A DNA stretch of 57,458 nt from Flavobacteriales bacterium (lineage in GTDB: Bacteria > Bacteroidota > Bacteroidia > Flavobacteriales_D > Sanyastnellaceae): assembly GCA_022447625.1 (NCBI GenBank), contig JAKVAX010000021.1:1-57458 (forward strand), written 5' to 3'. Of the stretch, positions 42,549 to 52,593 are shown in pieces. Both the position numbers and the translations under genes were made by a program. A model generated the notes under the pieces. It saw nothing but the letters and a program-made list of their open reading frames with translations. It had not been told where the DNA came from and ran no database searches. Positions within the stretch are counted from its first letter, which is position 1. Each line of letters starts with the position of its first letter.

Positions 42549-44996
42549 ATGACCGAAATGAAATTCAATAACGATATAGAAATCGCCTTGTCTGACATGC
42601 AAGATCATGACTTCATTCCTTTGATCTCGCAAGAAGACGAAGAGGCGATGCACCGCGAAAAGGCCCCAGAAGAGATTCCTCTTCTCCCCCTTCGCAACAC
42701 AGTTCTCTTTCCTGGTGTCGTCATTCCAATCACCGTTGGCCGAGATCGGTCCATTCGTTTGATTAATGAAGCCCATAAAAAAGACAAGATCATCGGTGTG
42801 GTAGCACAGAAAGATGCACAGATCGAGGAGCCGAACCGAGAAGACCTACACCAGGTAGGAACGGTAGCCAGCATTGTGAAAATGCTAAAGATGCCTGATG
42901 GTAGTACAACGGTTATCATTCAAGGTAAAAAGCGATTCGAGTGGACTGAAATGATCCAAGAGCAGCCGTTCTTCAAAGCGAAGATTACTGAATTCGACGA
43001 AGCCAAATCAGGTGCTGACGAAAAGGAAAAGGCCGCGCTACACGATAGTTTGAAGGAGCTCGCGCTGAAGATCATCAACATTTCTCCGAACATCCCGACC
43101 GAAGCTGGTTTTGCGATTAAAAGCATCGAAAGTCTCTCCTTCCTAGTGAACTTCATCTCTTCTAACATGAGTGTTGATGTCACTGAAAAGCAGAAATTGC
43201 TGGAGATGACCGATCTGAAAGAACGTGCTGAGCGCGCGTTGGAGCTGCTGAACAAGGAACTTCAAATGCTTGAGCTGAAAAACGACATTCAGTCGAAAGT
43301 GAAGGTCGATATCGATAAGCAGCAGCGAGAGTACTTCTTACATCAGCAGATGAAGCAGATTCAGGAAGAGCTTGGAAACAACCCTGTAGCCGAAGAGATT
43401 GCAGACAAGAAGAAACGCGCCGCTGAAAAGAAGTGGAACGAAGAAATCGAAGGCGTCTTCTTGAAAGAGCTCAAGAAGCTGGAACGCATGAATCCTCAGA
43501 GTGCGGAGTTCTCAGTTCAGACGAACTACGTCGACATGCTGCTTGACCTTCCTTGGGAAGAGTATTCCGAAGACAACTTCGACCTGAAGCACGCACAAGA
43601 AATCCTTGACCGTGATCACTACGGATTGGAAAAGGTAAAGGAGCGCATCATTGAGCATTTGGCAGTGTTGAAGATCAAAGGTGACCTCAAAGCACCTATC
43701 ATCTGTCTGTACGGACCTCCCGGAGTCGGTAAAACTAGCCTTGGAAAAAGCGTGGCCGAAGCCCTCGGTCGTAAATACGTCCGCATGAGTTTGGGTGGAC
43801 TACGTGACGAAGCGGAAATTCGCGGACACCGTAAGACTTACATCGGTGCGATGCCTGGTCGAATCATTCAAAACCTGAAGAAGATTGGTACCTCGAATCC
43901 ACTCTTCGTGTTGGATGAAATTGACAAGCTTACCCGCGATATGCACGGTGATCCGTCATCGGCACTTTTAGAGGTACTTGATCCCGAACAAAACAGCACC
44001 TTCTACGATAACTATTTGGAGGTCGATTATGACCTCAGCAAAGTGATGTTTGTTGCGACTTGTAACAATCTTTCTACTATACAGCCCGCCCTTCGCGACC
44101 GTATGGAAATCATCGAAGTTACTGGATATACTGTGGAAGAGAAAGTTGAAATTGCTCGTCGTCACCTCATCCCGAAACACCTGAAGGAGACTGGACTTGA
44201 TGAGAGCCACATCTTCTTCTCTAAGAAAGCACTCGAACAAGTAGTTGAAGCATACACCAACGAAAGTGGGGTTCGTGGGCTGGAAAAACGCATCGGAAAG
44301 ATCGTCCGCAACCGAGCAAAGGAAATTGCTCTTGAAGAGAAATTCGATATCGAAGTTCGTACAGAACACCTCCACAAAATCTTGGGTGCTAGTCGAGAAA
44401 AAGACAAGTACAAAGACAACGAGCACGCAGGTGTTGTCACCGGATTAGCCTGGACACCCACTGGCGGTGACATTCTATTCATTGAGACTTCTCTCACCAA
44501 AGGAAAAGGGAAACTCACGCTCACCGGAAACCTCGGAGATGTCATGAAGGAGTCTGCCATGCTGGCCATGGAATACTTGAAGGCGCATTCAGAACATCTA
44601 GGAATGGAACAAGAAGTCTTCGACAAATGGAACGTACACATTCACGTCCCTCAAGGCGCTATTCCAAAAGATGGCCCTTCAGCAGGTATTACGATTCTTA
44701 CTGCCTTGGCGTCGGCTTTCACTCAAAAGAAAGTGAAGAAGTACCTCGCCATGACTGGTGAAATCACTTTGCGAGGGCAAGTTCTTCCAGTCGGTGGAAT
44801 TAAAGAAAAGATTCTCGCAGCGAAACGCGCAGGAATCAAAGAAATCATCCTCTCAGAACGCAACCAAAAGGACATTGAGGAAATCAATGAGCGATACTTG
44901 AAAGGATTGAAGTTCCACTACGTGAAAGAGATGATTGACGTGATTGACAAGGCCCTGCTAAAAGAGAAAGTGGTGAACCCACTGAAGGTAGCATAA
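42549..44996 (+). CDS. lon: ATP-dependent protease Lon
   Basis: 815 residues, full length. N-terminal substrate-binding domain ([23 protein letters not shown]), AAA+ module with Walker [10 protein letters not shown] at 389-397 and Walker [10 protein letters not shown], then the protease domain with catalytic Ser711 in PKDGPSAG and Lys754 in the GGIKEK loop. It degrades misfolded and regulatory proteins in the cytoplasm. The start ATG 42549 lies right after a hairpin. A terminator follows at 45016. Confidence 0.97.
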   Translation: MTEMKFNNDIEIALSDMQDHDFIPLISQEDEEAMHREKAPEEIPLLPLRNTVLFPGVVIPITVGRDRSIRLINEAHKKDKIIGVVAQKDAQIEEPNREDLHQVGTVASIVKMLKMPDGSTTVIIQGKKRFEWTEMIQEQPFFKAKITEFDEAKSGADEKEKAALHDSLKELALKIINISPNIPTEAGFAIKSIESLSFLVNFISSNMSVDVTEKQKLLEMTDLKERAERALELLNKELQMLELKNDIQSKVKVDIDKQQREYFLHQQMKQIQEELGNNPVAEEIADKKKRAAEKKWNEEIEGVFLKELKKLERMNPQSAEFSVQTNYVDMLLDLPWEEYSEDNFDLKHAQEILDRDHYGLEKVKERIIEHLAVLKIKGDLKAPIICLYGPPGVGKTSLGKSVAEALGRKYVRMSLGGLRDEAEIRGHRKTYIGAMPGRIIQNLKKIGTSNPLFVLDEIDKLTRDMHGDPSSALLEVLDPEQNSTFYDNYLEVDYDLSKVMFVATCNNLSTIQPALRDRMEIIEVTGYTVEEKVEIARRHLIPKHLKETGLDESHIFFSKKALEQVVEAYTNESGVRGLEKRIGKIVRNRAKEIALEEKFDIEVRTEHLHKILGASREKDKYKDNEHAGVVTGLAWTPTGGDILFIETSLTKGKGKLTLTGNLGDVMKESAMLAMEYLKAHSEHLGMEQEVFDKWNVHIHVPQGAIPKDGPSAGITILTALASAFTQKKVKKYLAMTGEITLRGQVLPVGGIKEKILAAKRAGIKEIILSERNQKDIEEINERYLKGLKFHYVKEMIDVIDKALLKEKVVNPLKVA

Positions 44997-45015
44997 GGCT
45001 GAAAGACAATTAAAT

Positions 45016-45053
45016 AACAAGCCGACTCTGCGCTCAGAGACGGCTTGTTTTTT
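45016..45053 (+). terminator. Terminator of lon
   Basis: AACAAGCCG pairs with CGGCTTGTT, with an inner CTCTG/CAGAG stem, then Ts. The remainder of the 298-bp gap to porQ shows only an imperfect TGAGG-TATCGATA-CCTCA palindrome at 45087-45105. Confidence 0.9.
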
Positions 45054-45294
45054 GCTTGCGCTTCAAAAGTCCATTCGCCTTTCATGAGTGAGGCTATCGA
45101 TACCTCAGGACGAGAACATTGAATGCAGCAGATGTCTTTCGTTATACCGCTTCAAAAGTGCTACCGTATCTATTAAGCTTCCTTGACCATCATCATAGGA
45201 GTCCTTGACATTCGTCAGGATTGACAGAAGGTAGTAACTTGCGCATCACAATAACTCGGTAGAAGCACCGTTTACAAGCCAGTTAACCAATTCC

Positions 45295-46326
45295 GTGAAG
45301 AGACTCTCTATCATACTCATGCTGGCCATGGCGCCAGTGGCATTGCTCGCTCAATTGGGCGGACAAAGCGTCTTCAATTCCCTTGATATTCCTGCTTCTG
45401 CTCGTGTAGCAGCCATGGGAGGTGCGCTTCCTGCGATCGCAGATGGAGACCTGAATCTTGCGTTGTACAATCCGTCATTGCTCGATTCAACAACACATCA
45501 ATCAACCTCATTGAGTTATGTAAACTACTTCAGCAACATCAACTTGGGATTCGCATCCTATGCTCACCATTTGGATAGCACTGATATCACACTCGCCGGT
45601 CATATCCAGTATGTAGACTACGGGAATTTCACCGCTCGCGATGCTAACGGACTTGACATCGGAAGCTTCCGAGCTGGAGATTACGCCTTGGTTTTAGGTG
45701 CGGCCAAGCCTATCGATTCGCTCTTCACCGCAGGGGTTAACCTGAAGTTCATATATAGCAATTTAGAAAGCTATGATGCCTGGGGCCTTGCTTTAGATGG
45801 AGGCGTTACCTACATCAATCCAAAACGCAACTTGACCGCTTCATTGGTAGTGCGCAACCTCGGGCTTCAACTTGACGGATATAGAGATGGAGTACGTGAC
45901 ACGCTGCCTGTGAACTTCCAGATCGGAATTAGCAAACGCTTGAAGCACGCGCCATTCCGATTCTCGGTAGTATTCGACCAACTCCAGCGCTGGGACTTGA
46001 CTACTCCAGAAGACAACGTAGTGGTAGTAGACCCGATCACAGGCGAGGTTATCGAAGACAACAATTTCGAATTTGGCGACAAATTGATGCGTCACGTGAT
46101 CTTTGGAACTGAGTTCCTCTTAGGGGACAACTTCAAAATCAATTTCGGATATAATTATCGACGAAGGCAAGAACTCAAACTTGAAGACCGACCGGGAACG
46201 GCTGGTCTTTCATGGGGACTTGGATTCAGAATTAAGAAGTTCTCTCTGAGCTACGGACGAGCGATCTATCACTTCGCCGGTCCTTCAAATCATTTCACAA
46301 TCACCACTAGCCTTTCAGACTGGTAA
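45295..46326 (+). CDS. porQ: Type IX secretion system protein PorQ
   Basis: 343 residues with a GTG start. Signal peptide (LLAQ), then the OmpP1/FadL-like barrel with the PorQ signature near the N-terminus: LGGQSVFNSLDIPASARVAAMGGALPAI-D-D-NLALYNPSLL, and a C-terminal barrel strand. PorQ is an outer-membrane component that anchors the PorZ/PorU attachment complex for T9SS cargo. The next gene is cmk, a pairing common in Bacteroidota. Confidence 0.92.
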   Translation: MKRLSIILMLAMAPVALLAQLGGQSVFNSLDIPASARVAAMGGALPAIADGDLNLALYNPSLLDSTTHQSTSLSYVNYFSNINLGFASYAHHLDSTDITLAGHIQYVDYGNFTARDANGLDIGSFRAGDYALVLGAAKPIDSLFTAGVNLKFIYSNLESYDAWGLALDGGVTYINPKRNLTASLVVRNLGLQLDGYRDGVRDTLPVNFQIGISKRLKHAPFRFSVVFDQLQRWDLTTPEDNVVVVDPITGEVIEDNNFEFGDKLMRHVIFGTEFLLGDNFKINFGYNYRRRQELKLEDRPGTAGLSWGLGFRIKKFSLSYGRAIYHFAGPSNHFTITTSLSDW

Positions 46327-46382
46327 GGCGAAGGCTTCCAAGGCTGACCTGAATCCGTTATATTCGCGTCAAAGACTGACCA

Positions 46383-47081
46383 GTGAGAAAGAAGATTAAC
46401 ATCGCTATTGATGGTTATTCATCATGTGGTAAAAGCACCTTAGCCAAGTCCATCGCAAAGGAACTCAACTATATCTACATAGATACGGGTGCCATGTATC
46501 GTGCGATGACACTCTTCGCACTGAAAAGTCATCTCATTCGCAACGATGAACTCAATGTCGACAAGCTAAAAGCGATGATCGACAGCGCGTACATCACTTT
46601 CAAGTACAATACCGACACCAAGCGATCAGAAACTTATCTCAACGGCAAGAACGTCGAGAAGGAGATCAGATCTATGCAGGTTTCGAAATTCGTTAGTCCG
46701 GTCGCTGCCATTCCTGAAGTACGTGTGAAGCTTGTAAAACTTCAACAGCGCATGGCAGAAGTACGCGGTATAGTGATGGATGGCCGAGATATCGGAACCG
46801 TGGTACTCCCTGACGCAGAGGTGAAGTTCTTCATGACTGCTGACCCTGATGTTCGCGCTCAACGCCGTTTCAACGAACTCAAAAACAACGGACTCGAAGT
46901 CACATACGAAGAAGTCCTAGAGAACGTCGAGCAACGCGATCAAATTGACTCAACACGCGCAACTGACCCTCTCCGCCAAGCCGAAGATGCCGTGGTAGTC
47001 GACAACTCGAATCTTACCATGGATGAGCAGTTTGTGTTTGCGATGAATCATGTGAATAAGGTACTGGCTGTTCCGTCTTGA
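46383..47081 (+). CDS. cmk: Cytidylate kinase
   Basis: 232 residues, GTG start. P-loop GYSSCGKST near residues 11-19, IDTGAMYRAMT for CMP binding, GRDIGTVV-PDAEVKFFMTADP and the lid region R-AQRRFNEL. Phosphorylates CMP and dCMP with ATP. Preceded by a TATATTCG box. GTG is the only start ahead of the P-loop. Confidence 0.94.
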   Translation: MRKKINIAIDGYSSCGKSTLAKSIAKELNYIYIDTGAMYRAMTLFALKSHLIRNDELNVDKLKAMIDSAYITFKYNTDTKRSETYLNGKNVEKEIRSMQVSKFVSPVAAIPEVRVKLVKLQQRMAEVRGIVMDGRDIGTVVLPDAEVKFFMTADPDVRAQRRFNELKNNGLEVTYEEVLENVEQRDQIDSTRATDPLRQAEDAVVVDNSNLTMDEQFVFAMNHVNKVLAVPS

Positions 47082-47082
47082 G

Positions 47083-47117
47083 GTACGTAGTTCGTAGTTC
47101 GTGGTTCGTGGTTCGTG
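47083..47117. repeat. Heptamer array H9, left arm of the four-helix-bundle element
   Basis: Five words GTACGTA, GTTCGTA, GTTCGTG (three times). Read on the minus strand they are CACGAAC and TACGAAC words, the same as right arm H10, so the pair is inverted around the four-helix-bundle gene. Confidence 0.88.
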
Positions 47118-47125
47118 GGGCTCGT

Positions 47126-47539
47126 TTACCACTTTTGATTTAGGTTGTGGCGTCTTCTGAGGCTGGCTTTTAGAGCATTCAACTGCTTGATAAGCACTTT
47201 GATTTCTTCCTTCACGCCTTCTACCTTTTCTGCTGAAGTATATCCAAAATGAACTGTCAGATCGAGTTGGGTTGATAATTCTGCAGCTGACCCCGTTGCA
47301 TGGTTCAGATGTTTATGAAATCCAGCAGGACTGCCACTTGCCGCTCCTTCTACGATATTCGAACTCACCGAAACCATGGTTTTAATAAGGTGTTGGTGAA
47401 AACCAAAGTCCTTAGCCTCCTTGATTGGCATTATGATCTGATAGCAGTCTTTAGCTATCATCATTGACTTCTGCCACACCAACAAACGCTCCCAGTTACT
47501 TTCATTCATGCCCCGAATATATCCGAAGACTGATTCCAT
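47126..47539 (-). CDS. Four-helix-bundle protein (S23/IVS, Avd-like family)
   Basis: 137 residues (127 if started at ATG 47509). Motifs of the family: W-LLVWQKSM-IAKDCY, the central IVEGAASGSPAGFHKHLNHATGSAAELSTQLDL, and the helix-4 region YTSAEKVEGVKEEIKVLIKQL with basic end RRRHNLN. Relatives are the proteins encoded in intervening sequences of 23S rRNA genes and the accessory Avd proteins of diversity-generating retroelements, which bind nucleic acids. No reverse transcriptase gene is present here. It is bracketed by inverted arrays H9 and H10, which implies a compact mobile or repeat-associated unit. Confidence 0.88.
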   Translation of the reverse strand: MESVFGYIRGMNESNWERLLVWQKSMMIAKDCYQIIMPIKEAKDFGFHQHLIKTMVSVSSNIVEGAASGSPAGFHKHLNHATGSAAELSTQLDLTVHFGYTSAEKVEGVKEEIKVLIKQLNALKASLRRRHNLNQKW

Positions 47540-47647
47540 TCAGAAATGACTTTACTTCCGACGCACAAAGTTTCATCAACGTAGTACAAATGCCTCCGAA
47601 AGAATTGCCCAAGGAGCAATCCCTACAACACGTTTATGTATAAAAGG

Positions 47648-47730
47648 CACTGCGCAAAGCGCAGTGAATAATATTTCTACGAACCACGAACCACGAACCA
47701 CGTTCAACAAGAATCCGCCAGCGGATTCTT
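47648..47730. repeat. Heptamer array H10 with two flanking hairpins
   Basis: Words TACGAAC, CACGAAC (twice), CACGTTC at 47678-47705, the right arm of the element. Perfect hairpins lie on both sides: CACTGCGC-AAA-GCGCAGTG (47648-47666) and AAGAATCCGC-CA-GCGGATTCTT (47709-47730). Confidence 0.88.
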
Positions 47731-47817
47731 GGAACGCTTGTTGTTCTTAGCTAAGTGTTGATAATTGCAAAACGCATGCGCTCGCGAGGCCCCTGCACGT
47801 TGTAATTTCGAGAGATT

Positions 47818-50808
47818 ATGTTGAAGCGGCTCCTATCTATCATATCATTCCTTGTTCTTTTTGCGCCTTTCGGCGGAACGCTGCATGCGCAGCTGCAGGA
47901 TAGACGTATGCCTCCGGTGTTTTTGCAATCAGAGACGCCTTGGGCTGACTCGTTGATTCAAACGATGGATTTGAAGGCGAAGATTGGACAGCTTTTCATG
48001 GTGGCCGCCTACTCGAACCGAGATGCGAAGCATGTCAAGGAGATTGAGACCTTGATTTCCGAATATCAAGTAGGTGGGTTGATCTTCATGCAAGGAGGGC
48101 CACAGCGCCAAGCCATTCTCAACAACAAGTATCAAGAGATGAGTGAGATTCCGTTGCTGATCTCGATGGATGCTGAATGGGGATTGGGAATGCGTCTAGA
48201 TAGTGTGCTCTACTACCCACGTCAAATGACACTGGGCGCAACCAATGATGACAATTTGATTTATGATTTCGGACTAGAACAGTCACGTCAGTTGAACCGC
48301 ATGGGAGTGCATGTGAGCTTCTCTCCAGTGGTAGATGTGAATTCAAATCCGGATAACCCCGTGATTGGGAACCGAGCTTTTGGCGAAGATCGAATGCTGG
48401 TTTCACGGTTGGGTGAAGCCTATATGCGCGGACTTCAAGACGGTGGCGTCTTGGCCAACGTCAAACACTTCCCAGGTCACGGAGATACTGATACTGACTC
48501 TCACAAAACGCTGCCATCTATCCTTCACTCAAGAGAGCGACTGGATAGCATGGAGCTCTACCCTTTCCGCACGCTCTTTAACAAAGGAGCCGGAAGTGTC
48601 ATGATCGCGCATTTGAATATTCCTGCGCTTGATTCTAGTGGCCTACCGTCTACCCTTTCTCGCAAGATCACCCATGATCTGTTACGTGAAGAGCTCGGCT
48701 TTCAAGGGCTTGTTTTCACAGACGCGTTGAACATGCGCGGTATCGCTGATATCGCAGGACCAGGAGACGCTGAGTTCAAAGCGCTGCTTGCCGGGAATGA
48801 CATTCTACTTTTCGCTGGAGATGTCCCTACGGCTGCAAAGCGTATTCAGCAAGCCATTGAAACAGGTGAATTCACCGAAGAAGCCTTAGATGAACATGTA
48901 TTGAGAATTCTTCGCGCAAAGGAATGGTGTCAGGTTGCCGAAAACGATAGTGTTCGTCATGAAGGACTCTACGCTGATCTCCTCGCCCCTTCCGGACAAG
49001 CAATTCAGCGGAGAGTTATCGAAGGGTCGCTCACTGTGCTGAAAAATGAAAAGAAATTGCTGCCACTTCGTGGGTATGAAGGAAAGAAAGTGGCGATCCT
49101 CGATTTAGGAGTGAAGAAAGCTTCCGCGTTCAGCGAACAGTTCCAGCAATACATGGACGCAGATGTCTTTGTCTACCCAAAGCCGCCAGACTTTTCTGCC
49201 TCTCAGAAGATTGAATCAGAATTGAGTCAATACGATCTTGTAATTGTCAATCTTCTCGATGCGAGCAATCGTCCTTCCAAAAACTGGGGAGTGACAAACC
49301 AGAGCATGCGTATCATCTCAGCCTTGAATTCGAAGACGACGGTGGCTGTGAATCTCTTCACTAACCCGTACGCTCTTCGCAACATGCGCGGAATAGAACG
49401 CGTGAATGGACTGATGGTCGCATATCAAGACGATCCACTGACACAACAGATTTGTGCTGAAGCTATGGTTGGTGGTGCCTTTGCGAAAGGAACACTGCCT
49501 GTGAATTGTGGATTGGTATTCCCGGCAGGTTCAGGAGATCAACTTGACCAGCTATTGAGATTACGACATGCCATGCCCGAGTTTGAAGGACTGAATTCTG
49601 ATGATCTTCTTCGCATTGACAGCATTGCCCTTGAAGGCATCAAAGAACAGGCTTACCCGGGCTGTCGTGTGCTCGTGATTAAGAATGGGAGCGTCGTTGT
49701 TGACCGCAGCTACGGCTACCAAACCTACGAGAACAAGATTCCTGTTGACGGCTCAACGATTTATGATTTGGCGAGTATTACAAAGATTGTCGCTTCGACT
49801 GCTTCGCTGATGCGTCTCCAAGACGAAGGGAAACTCGATCTTGACCACAACTTGTGCGATTACATTACGGTGCCTGACACCTCGTCTTGCTACAACATGA
49901 ACTTGCGTGAGATGCTCAGCCATTACGCCCAGCTGCCCGCTTGGATTCCTTTTTACATGAACACGATTGACAAGGGAGAACTTCGCCCGGAACTTTACCG
50001 CAAGCAAGCTACACGTGGTTTCACGACGGAGGTCGCAGAGAATCTATTCATTCGTGACAGCTATGCTGATTCGATCTATCAAGAGCTCAATATGGTTGCG
50101 CTTCGTCCGGAAAAGGAATACAAGTACAGTGATCTGGGCTACTACTTCCTGCAAAAGGTGATTGAAAAGACGAGTGGTACAACCCTTGAGCACTTTGTAG
50201 ACTCTGTATTCTACCAACCAATGGGTCTTTCAAGCATGGGTTATCTACCACTTGAGCGCCAAGACATTAAGGAAATCGCACCAACGGAATACGACATGTT
50301 ATTCCGTAAGCAATTGGTTCACGGGCATGTACATGACCCAGGTGCTGCAATGCTTGGTGGTGTTGGTGGGCATGCGGGTGTTTTCGCTAACGCGGAAGAT
50401 CTGGCGATCATGATGCAGATGTTCATAAACGACGGCGAATACGGGGGCGTTCAATACATTCAACCGAGCACCCTTCAGGAATATACGACCTGCCACTACT
50501 GTTACGATGACAACAGACGTGGTGTAGGCTTCGACAAACCCGCGCTAGAACCGGATTCTGGTCCAACTTGCAATGATGCATCCAGCGCTAGTTTCGGTCA
50601 TTCAGGATTCACAGGAACTTTGGCATGGGCTGACCCAGAAGAAGATCTTGTTTATGTATTTTTGTCGAACCGGGTTTATCCAAATGCAGACAATAGAAAA
50701 CTATTGAAGATGGATATCCGCACAAACATTCAGCAGGTCATCTATGATGCGATTAGAGCGCAAAAGCAGCGCGAGAATCAAGACCTGCTGGGTGAATTGG
50801 CTGAATAG
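47818..50808 (+). CDS. Glycoside hydrolase 3 / serine hydrolase fusion
   Basis: 996 residues. Signal peptide (TLHAQ), GH3 N-terminal domain (IGQLFMVAAYSN, KH216-217 in NVKHFPGHGDTD, nucleophile D302 in VFTDALNMRG), GH3 C-terminal domain, and from about residue 605 a class C beta-lactamase-type domain with S653-I-T-K656, Y-S-D-x-G-Y and GHSGFTGT. GH3 part resembles NagZ-type N-acetylhexosaminidases; the second domain resembles esterases/peptidases acting on cell wall. A known Bacteroidota architecture, likely for peptidoglycan turnover in the periplasm. bshA follows 18 nt downstream. A -7-like TAATTTCG lies upstream. Confidence 0.93.
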   Translation: MLKRLLSIISFLVLFAPFGGTLHAQLQDRRMPPVFLQSETPWADSLIQTMDLKAKIGQLFMVAAYSNRDAKHVKEIETLISEYQVGGLIFMQGGPQRQAILNNKYQEMSEIPLLISMDAEWGLGMRLDSVLYYPRQMTLGATNDDNLIYDFGLEQSRQLNRMGVHVSFSPVVDVNSNPDNPVIGNRAFGEDRMLVSRLGEAYMRGLQDGGVLANVKHFPGHGDTDTDSHKTLPSILHSRERLDSMELYPFRTLFNKGAGSVMIAHLNIPALDSSGLPSTLSRKITHDLLREELGFQGLVFTDALNMRGIADIAGPGDAEFKALLAGNDILLFAGDVPTAAKRIQQAIETGEFTEEALDEHVLRILRAKEWCQVAENDSVRHEGLYADLLAPSGQAIQRRVIEGSLTVLKNEKKLLPLRGYEGKKVAILDLGVKKASAFSEQFQQYMDADVFVYPKPPDFSASQKIESELSQYDLVIVNLLDASNRPSKNWGVTNQSMRIISALNSKTTVAVNLFTNPYALRNMRGIERVNGLMVAYQDDPLTQQICAEAMVGGAFAKGTLPVNCGLVFPAGSGDQLDQLLRLRHAMPEFEGLNSDDLLRIDSIALEGIKEQAYPGCRVLVIKNGSVVVDRSYGYQTYENKIPVDGSTIYDLASITKIVASTASLMRLQDEGKLDLDHNLCDYITVPDTSSCYNMNLREMLSHYAQLPAWIPFYMNTIDKGELRPELYRKQATRGFTTEVAENLFIRDSYADSIYQELNMVALRPEKEYKYSDLGYYFLQKVIEKTSGTTLEHFVDSVFYQPMGLSSMGYLPLERQDIKEIAPTEYDMLFRKQLVHGHVHDPGAAMLGGVGGHAGVFANAEDLAIMMQMFINDGEYGGVQYIQPSTLQEYTTCHYCYDDNRRGVGFDKPALEPDSGPTCNDASSASFGHSGFTGTLAWADPEEDLVYVFLSNRVYPNADNRKLLKMDIRTNIQQVIYDAIRAQKQRENQDLLGELAE

Positions 50809-50826
50809 CCCACCCGGACATGTGAA

Positions 50827-51969
50827 ATGAAGATCGGAATCGTCTGTTACCCCACCTTTGGAGGAAGTGGTGTTGTTGCCACAGAGCTTGGGAAATCATT
50901 GGCTGCGAAAGGCCATGAGATTCACTTTATCACCTACAACCAGCCGGTTCGTCTAGGGAGCTTCCGCAAGAATATCTTTTACCATGAAGTCAATGTCTCA
51001 GAGTACCCACTCTTTGACTATCCACCTTACGAGTTGGTATTGGCAAGCAAAATGGTAGATGTTGTGAAGCACGAGAAACTCGACCTTCTTCATGTACACT
51101 ATGCCATCCCCCACGCTTCTGCAGCATACACGGCGAAGAAAATTCTCGCCGAGCAAGGGATTGAACTCCCGGTGGTAACTACGCTTCACGGAACAGATAT
51201 TACACTTCTTGGTCGCGACGCTTCATTTGAACCGGTAATCTCCTTTGCCATCAACAAAAGCGACGCGGTAACAGCCGTTTCAAATAGCTTGAAAAACGAT
51301 ACCTACAAACTGTTTGGAGTGAACAAAGACATCTCTGTCATTCCCAACTTCGTTTGTTTGGATCAATTCAAACTAGAGGCCAATGACGAGCTGAGAGCTG
51401 CGCACGCGCCAAACGGTGAAAAGATCATTACCCACATTTCGAACTTCCGTCCGGTAAAACGCTTGGAAGACGTCGTGCGCGTATTCGCTGAGGTGCGCAA
51501 GAAGGTTCCTGCGAAACTCCTACTTGTAGGTGATGGACCAGAACGTAACCGCATTGAACAACTATGCCGCGAACTGCGTACTTGTGAAGATGTGATCATG
51601 CTAGGTAAGCTTAAAAATCCGGTAGAGGCGCTGTCGATTTCAGACCTCTTCTTCCTCCCTTCTGAAGCCGAAAGTTTCGGACTTTCAGCCTTGGAAGCAA
51701 TGGCAGCTGGAATCCCTGTGATCTCAACGAACACTGGAGGATTGCCAGAAGTGAACCGACACGGAGTTACCGGAATGATGAGTGACGTTGGCGACGTCGA
51801 AGACATGACCAAGAATACCTTGTACTTGCTAGAGAATAAAGAGCTCCTGGCCAAGTTCTCGAAACAAGCCAAAGAGCGCGCAAAGGATTTCGACATTCAT
51901 TCCGTTCTTCCGCAATACGAAGCATTGTACGCTCGATTGATAGAAAAACAAGCGGTAGCAAATGGCTGA
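50827..51969 (+). CDS. bshA: N-acetyl-alpha-D-glucosaminyl L-malate synthase
   Basis: 380 residues. GT-B glycosyltransferase with the BshA start MKIGIVCYPTFGGSGVVATELG, VRLG, HVHYAIPHASAAYTA, TLHGTDITLLG, NFRPVKR and the E-x7-E donor motif FFLPSEAESFGLSALEAMA. It joins UDP-GlcNAc and L-malate, the first step of bacillithiol synthesis. bshB and bshC are not in the window. Overlaps the next gene by 8 nt. Confidence 0.95.
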   Translation: MKIGIVCYPTFGGSGVVATELGKSLAAKGHEIHFITYNQPVRLGSFRKNIFYHEVNVSEYPLFDYPPYELVLASKMVDVVKHEKLDLLHVHYAIPHASAAYTAKKILAEQGIELPVVTTLHGTDITLLGRDASFEPVISFAINKSDAVTAVSNSLKNDTYKLFGVNKDISVIPNFVCLDQFKLEANDELRAAHAPNGEKIITHISNFRPVKRLEDVVRVFAEVRKKVPAKLLLVGDGPERNRIEQLCRELRTCEDVIMLGKLKNPVEALSISDLFFLPSEAESFGLSALEAMAAGIPVISTNTGGLPEVNRHGVTGMMSDVGDVEDMTKNTLYLLENKELLAKFSKQAKERAKDFDIHSVLPQYEALYARLIEKQAVANG

Positions 51970-52561
51970 ACGCACCCAAACCATCGGCGAACGAATTCAG
52001 TTCAAGAGAAGTCCTGACGAACTTCAGGTGGTGATTACCCAACAGATTCCACGCCACAAAGAAGCCATCTTCTTCGCATGGATCGTAGCACTATTCTGTG
52101 CACTATTTGCCTTCATTTACCTGTGGTTGACCTCACCAAGCGAATCCGATCAGCGAATCTTTTTCGCTGTAGGTAGTGCTTTTGTTACCTTCTTCGTTGT
52201 ACGCTACGGAAAGGTCTTTCTCTGGCGTCGAATGGGAAAAGAAATGATCCGCATCCGTGAAGAGGAATTAACCATTCGCAATGCCATCGGCTCTTCAGGA
52301 AGACCGCAAGTATTCCAAACAGACAATATCCGCAAGTTCGGTGTCATCCCTTACGACTTCACCAAGTTCGGCCAATTCATGGACCGTGCGTTCTGGGAAA
52401 TGGGAGGCGAAACCCTCGGCTTCGAACACTTCAAATCAAAGATCCGTTTCGGGAAGCAACTCGAAGAAAAGGAAGCCAAACAATTGGCGCGGGTGATTGA
52501 AAAGGCGTTGGTTGAGATTCCGAAGCGAACGAGAGCGAAGAAGAAGAAGGCTGAAGCTTGA
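51962..52561 (+). CDS. Membrane protein with two helices, unknown
   Basis: 199 residues. Two hydrophobic helices (about residues 38-60 and 66-86) between a polar N-terminus and a C-terminal domain with MIRIREEELTIRNAIGSSGRPQ-F-TDNIRKFGV and a basic tail (RTRAKKKKAEA). Looks like a PH-like or YcxB-type cytoplasmic domain after the helices, but not named. Overlaps bshA by 8 nt, so it is translationally coupled. Confidence 0.77.
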   Translation: MAERTQTIGERIQFKRSPDELQVVITQQIPRHKEAIFFAWIVALFCALFAFIYLWLTSPSESDQRIFFAVGSAFVTFFVVRYGKVFLWRRMGKEMIRIREEELTIRNAIGSSGRPQVFQTDNIRKFGVIPYDFTKFGQFMDRAFWEMGGETLGFEHFKSKIRFGKQLEEKEAKQLARVIEKALVEIPKRTRAKKKKAEA

Positions 52562-52593
52562 GCCTTTGTTCTGATCTGTCGTCTATTGTTAAT

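Noticed and set aside
43968-44641. Antisense ORFs in lon
   Set aside because: They are long only because of lon codon usage; no start context or family resemblance.
45054-45294. Small RNA between lon and porQ
   Set aside because: Only a weak palindrome at 45087 and no promoter/terminator pair was found; not enough support.
47083-47730. Diversity-generating retroelement
   Set aside because: The four-helix-bundle protein resembles Avd, but no reverse transcriptase, template repeat or adenine-biased variable region was seen nearby.
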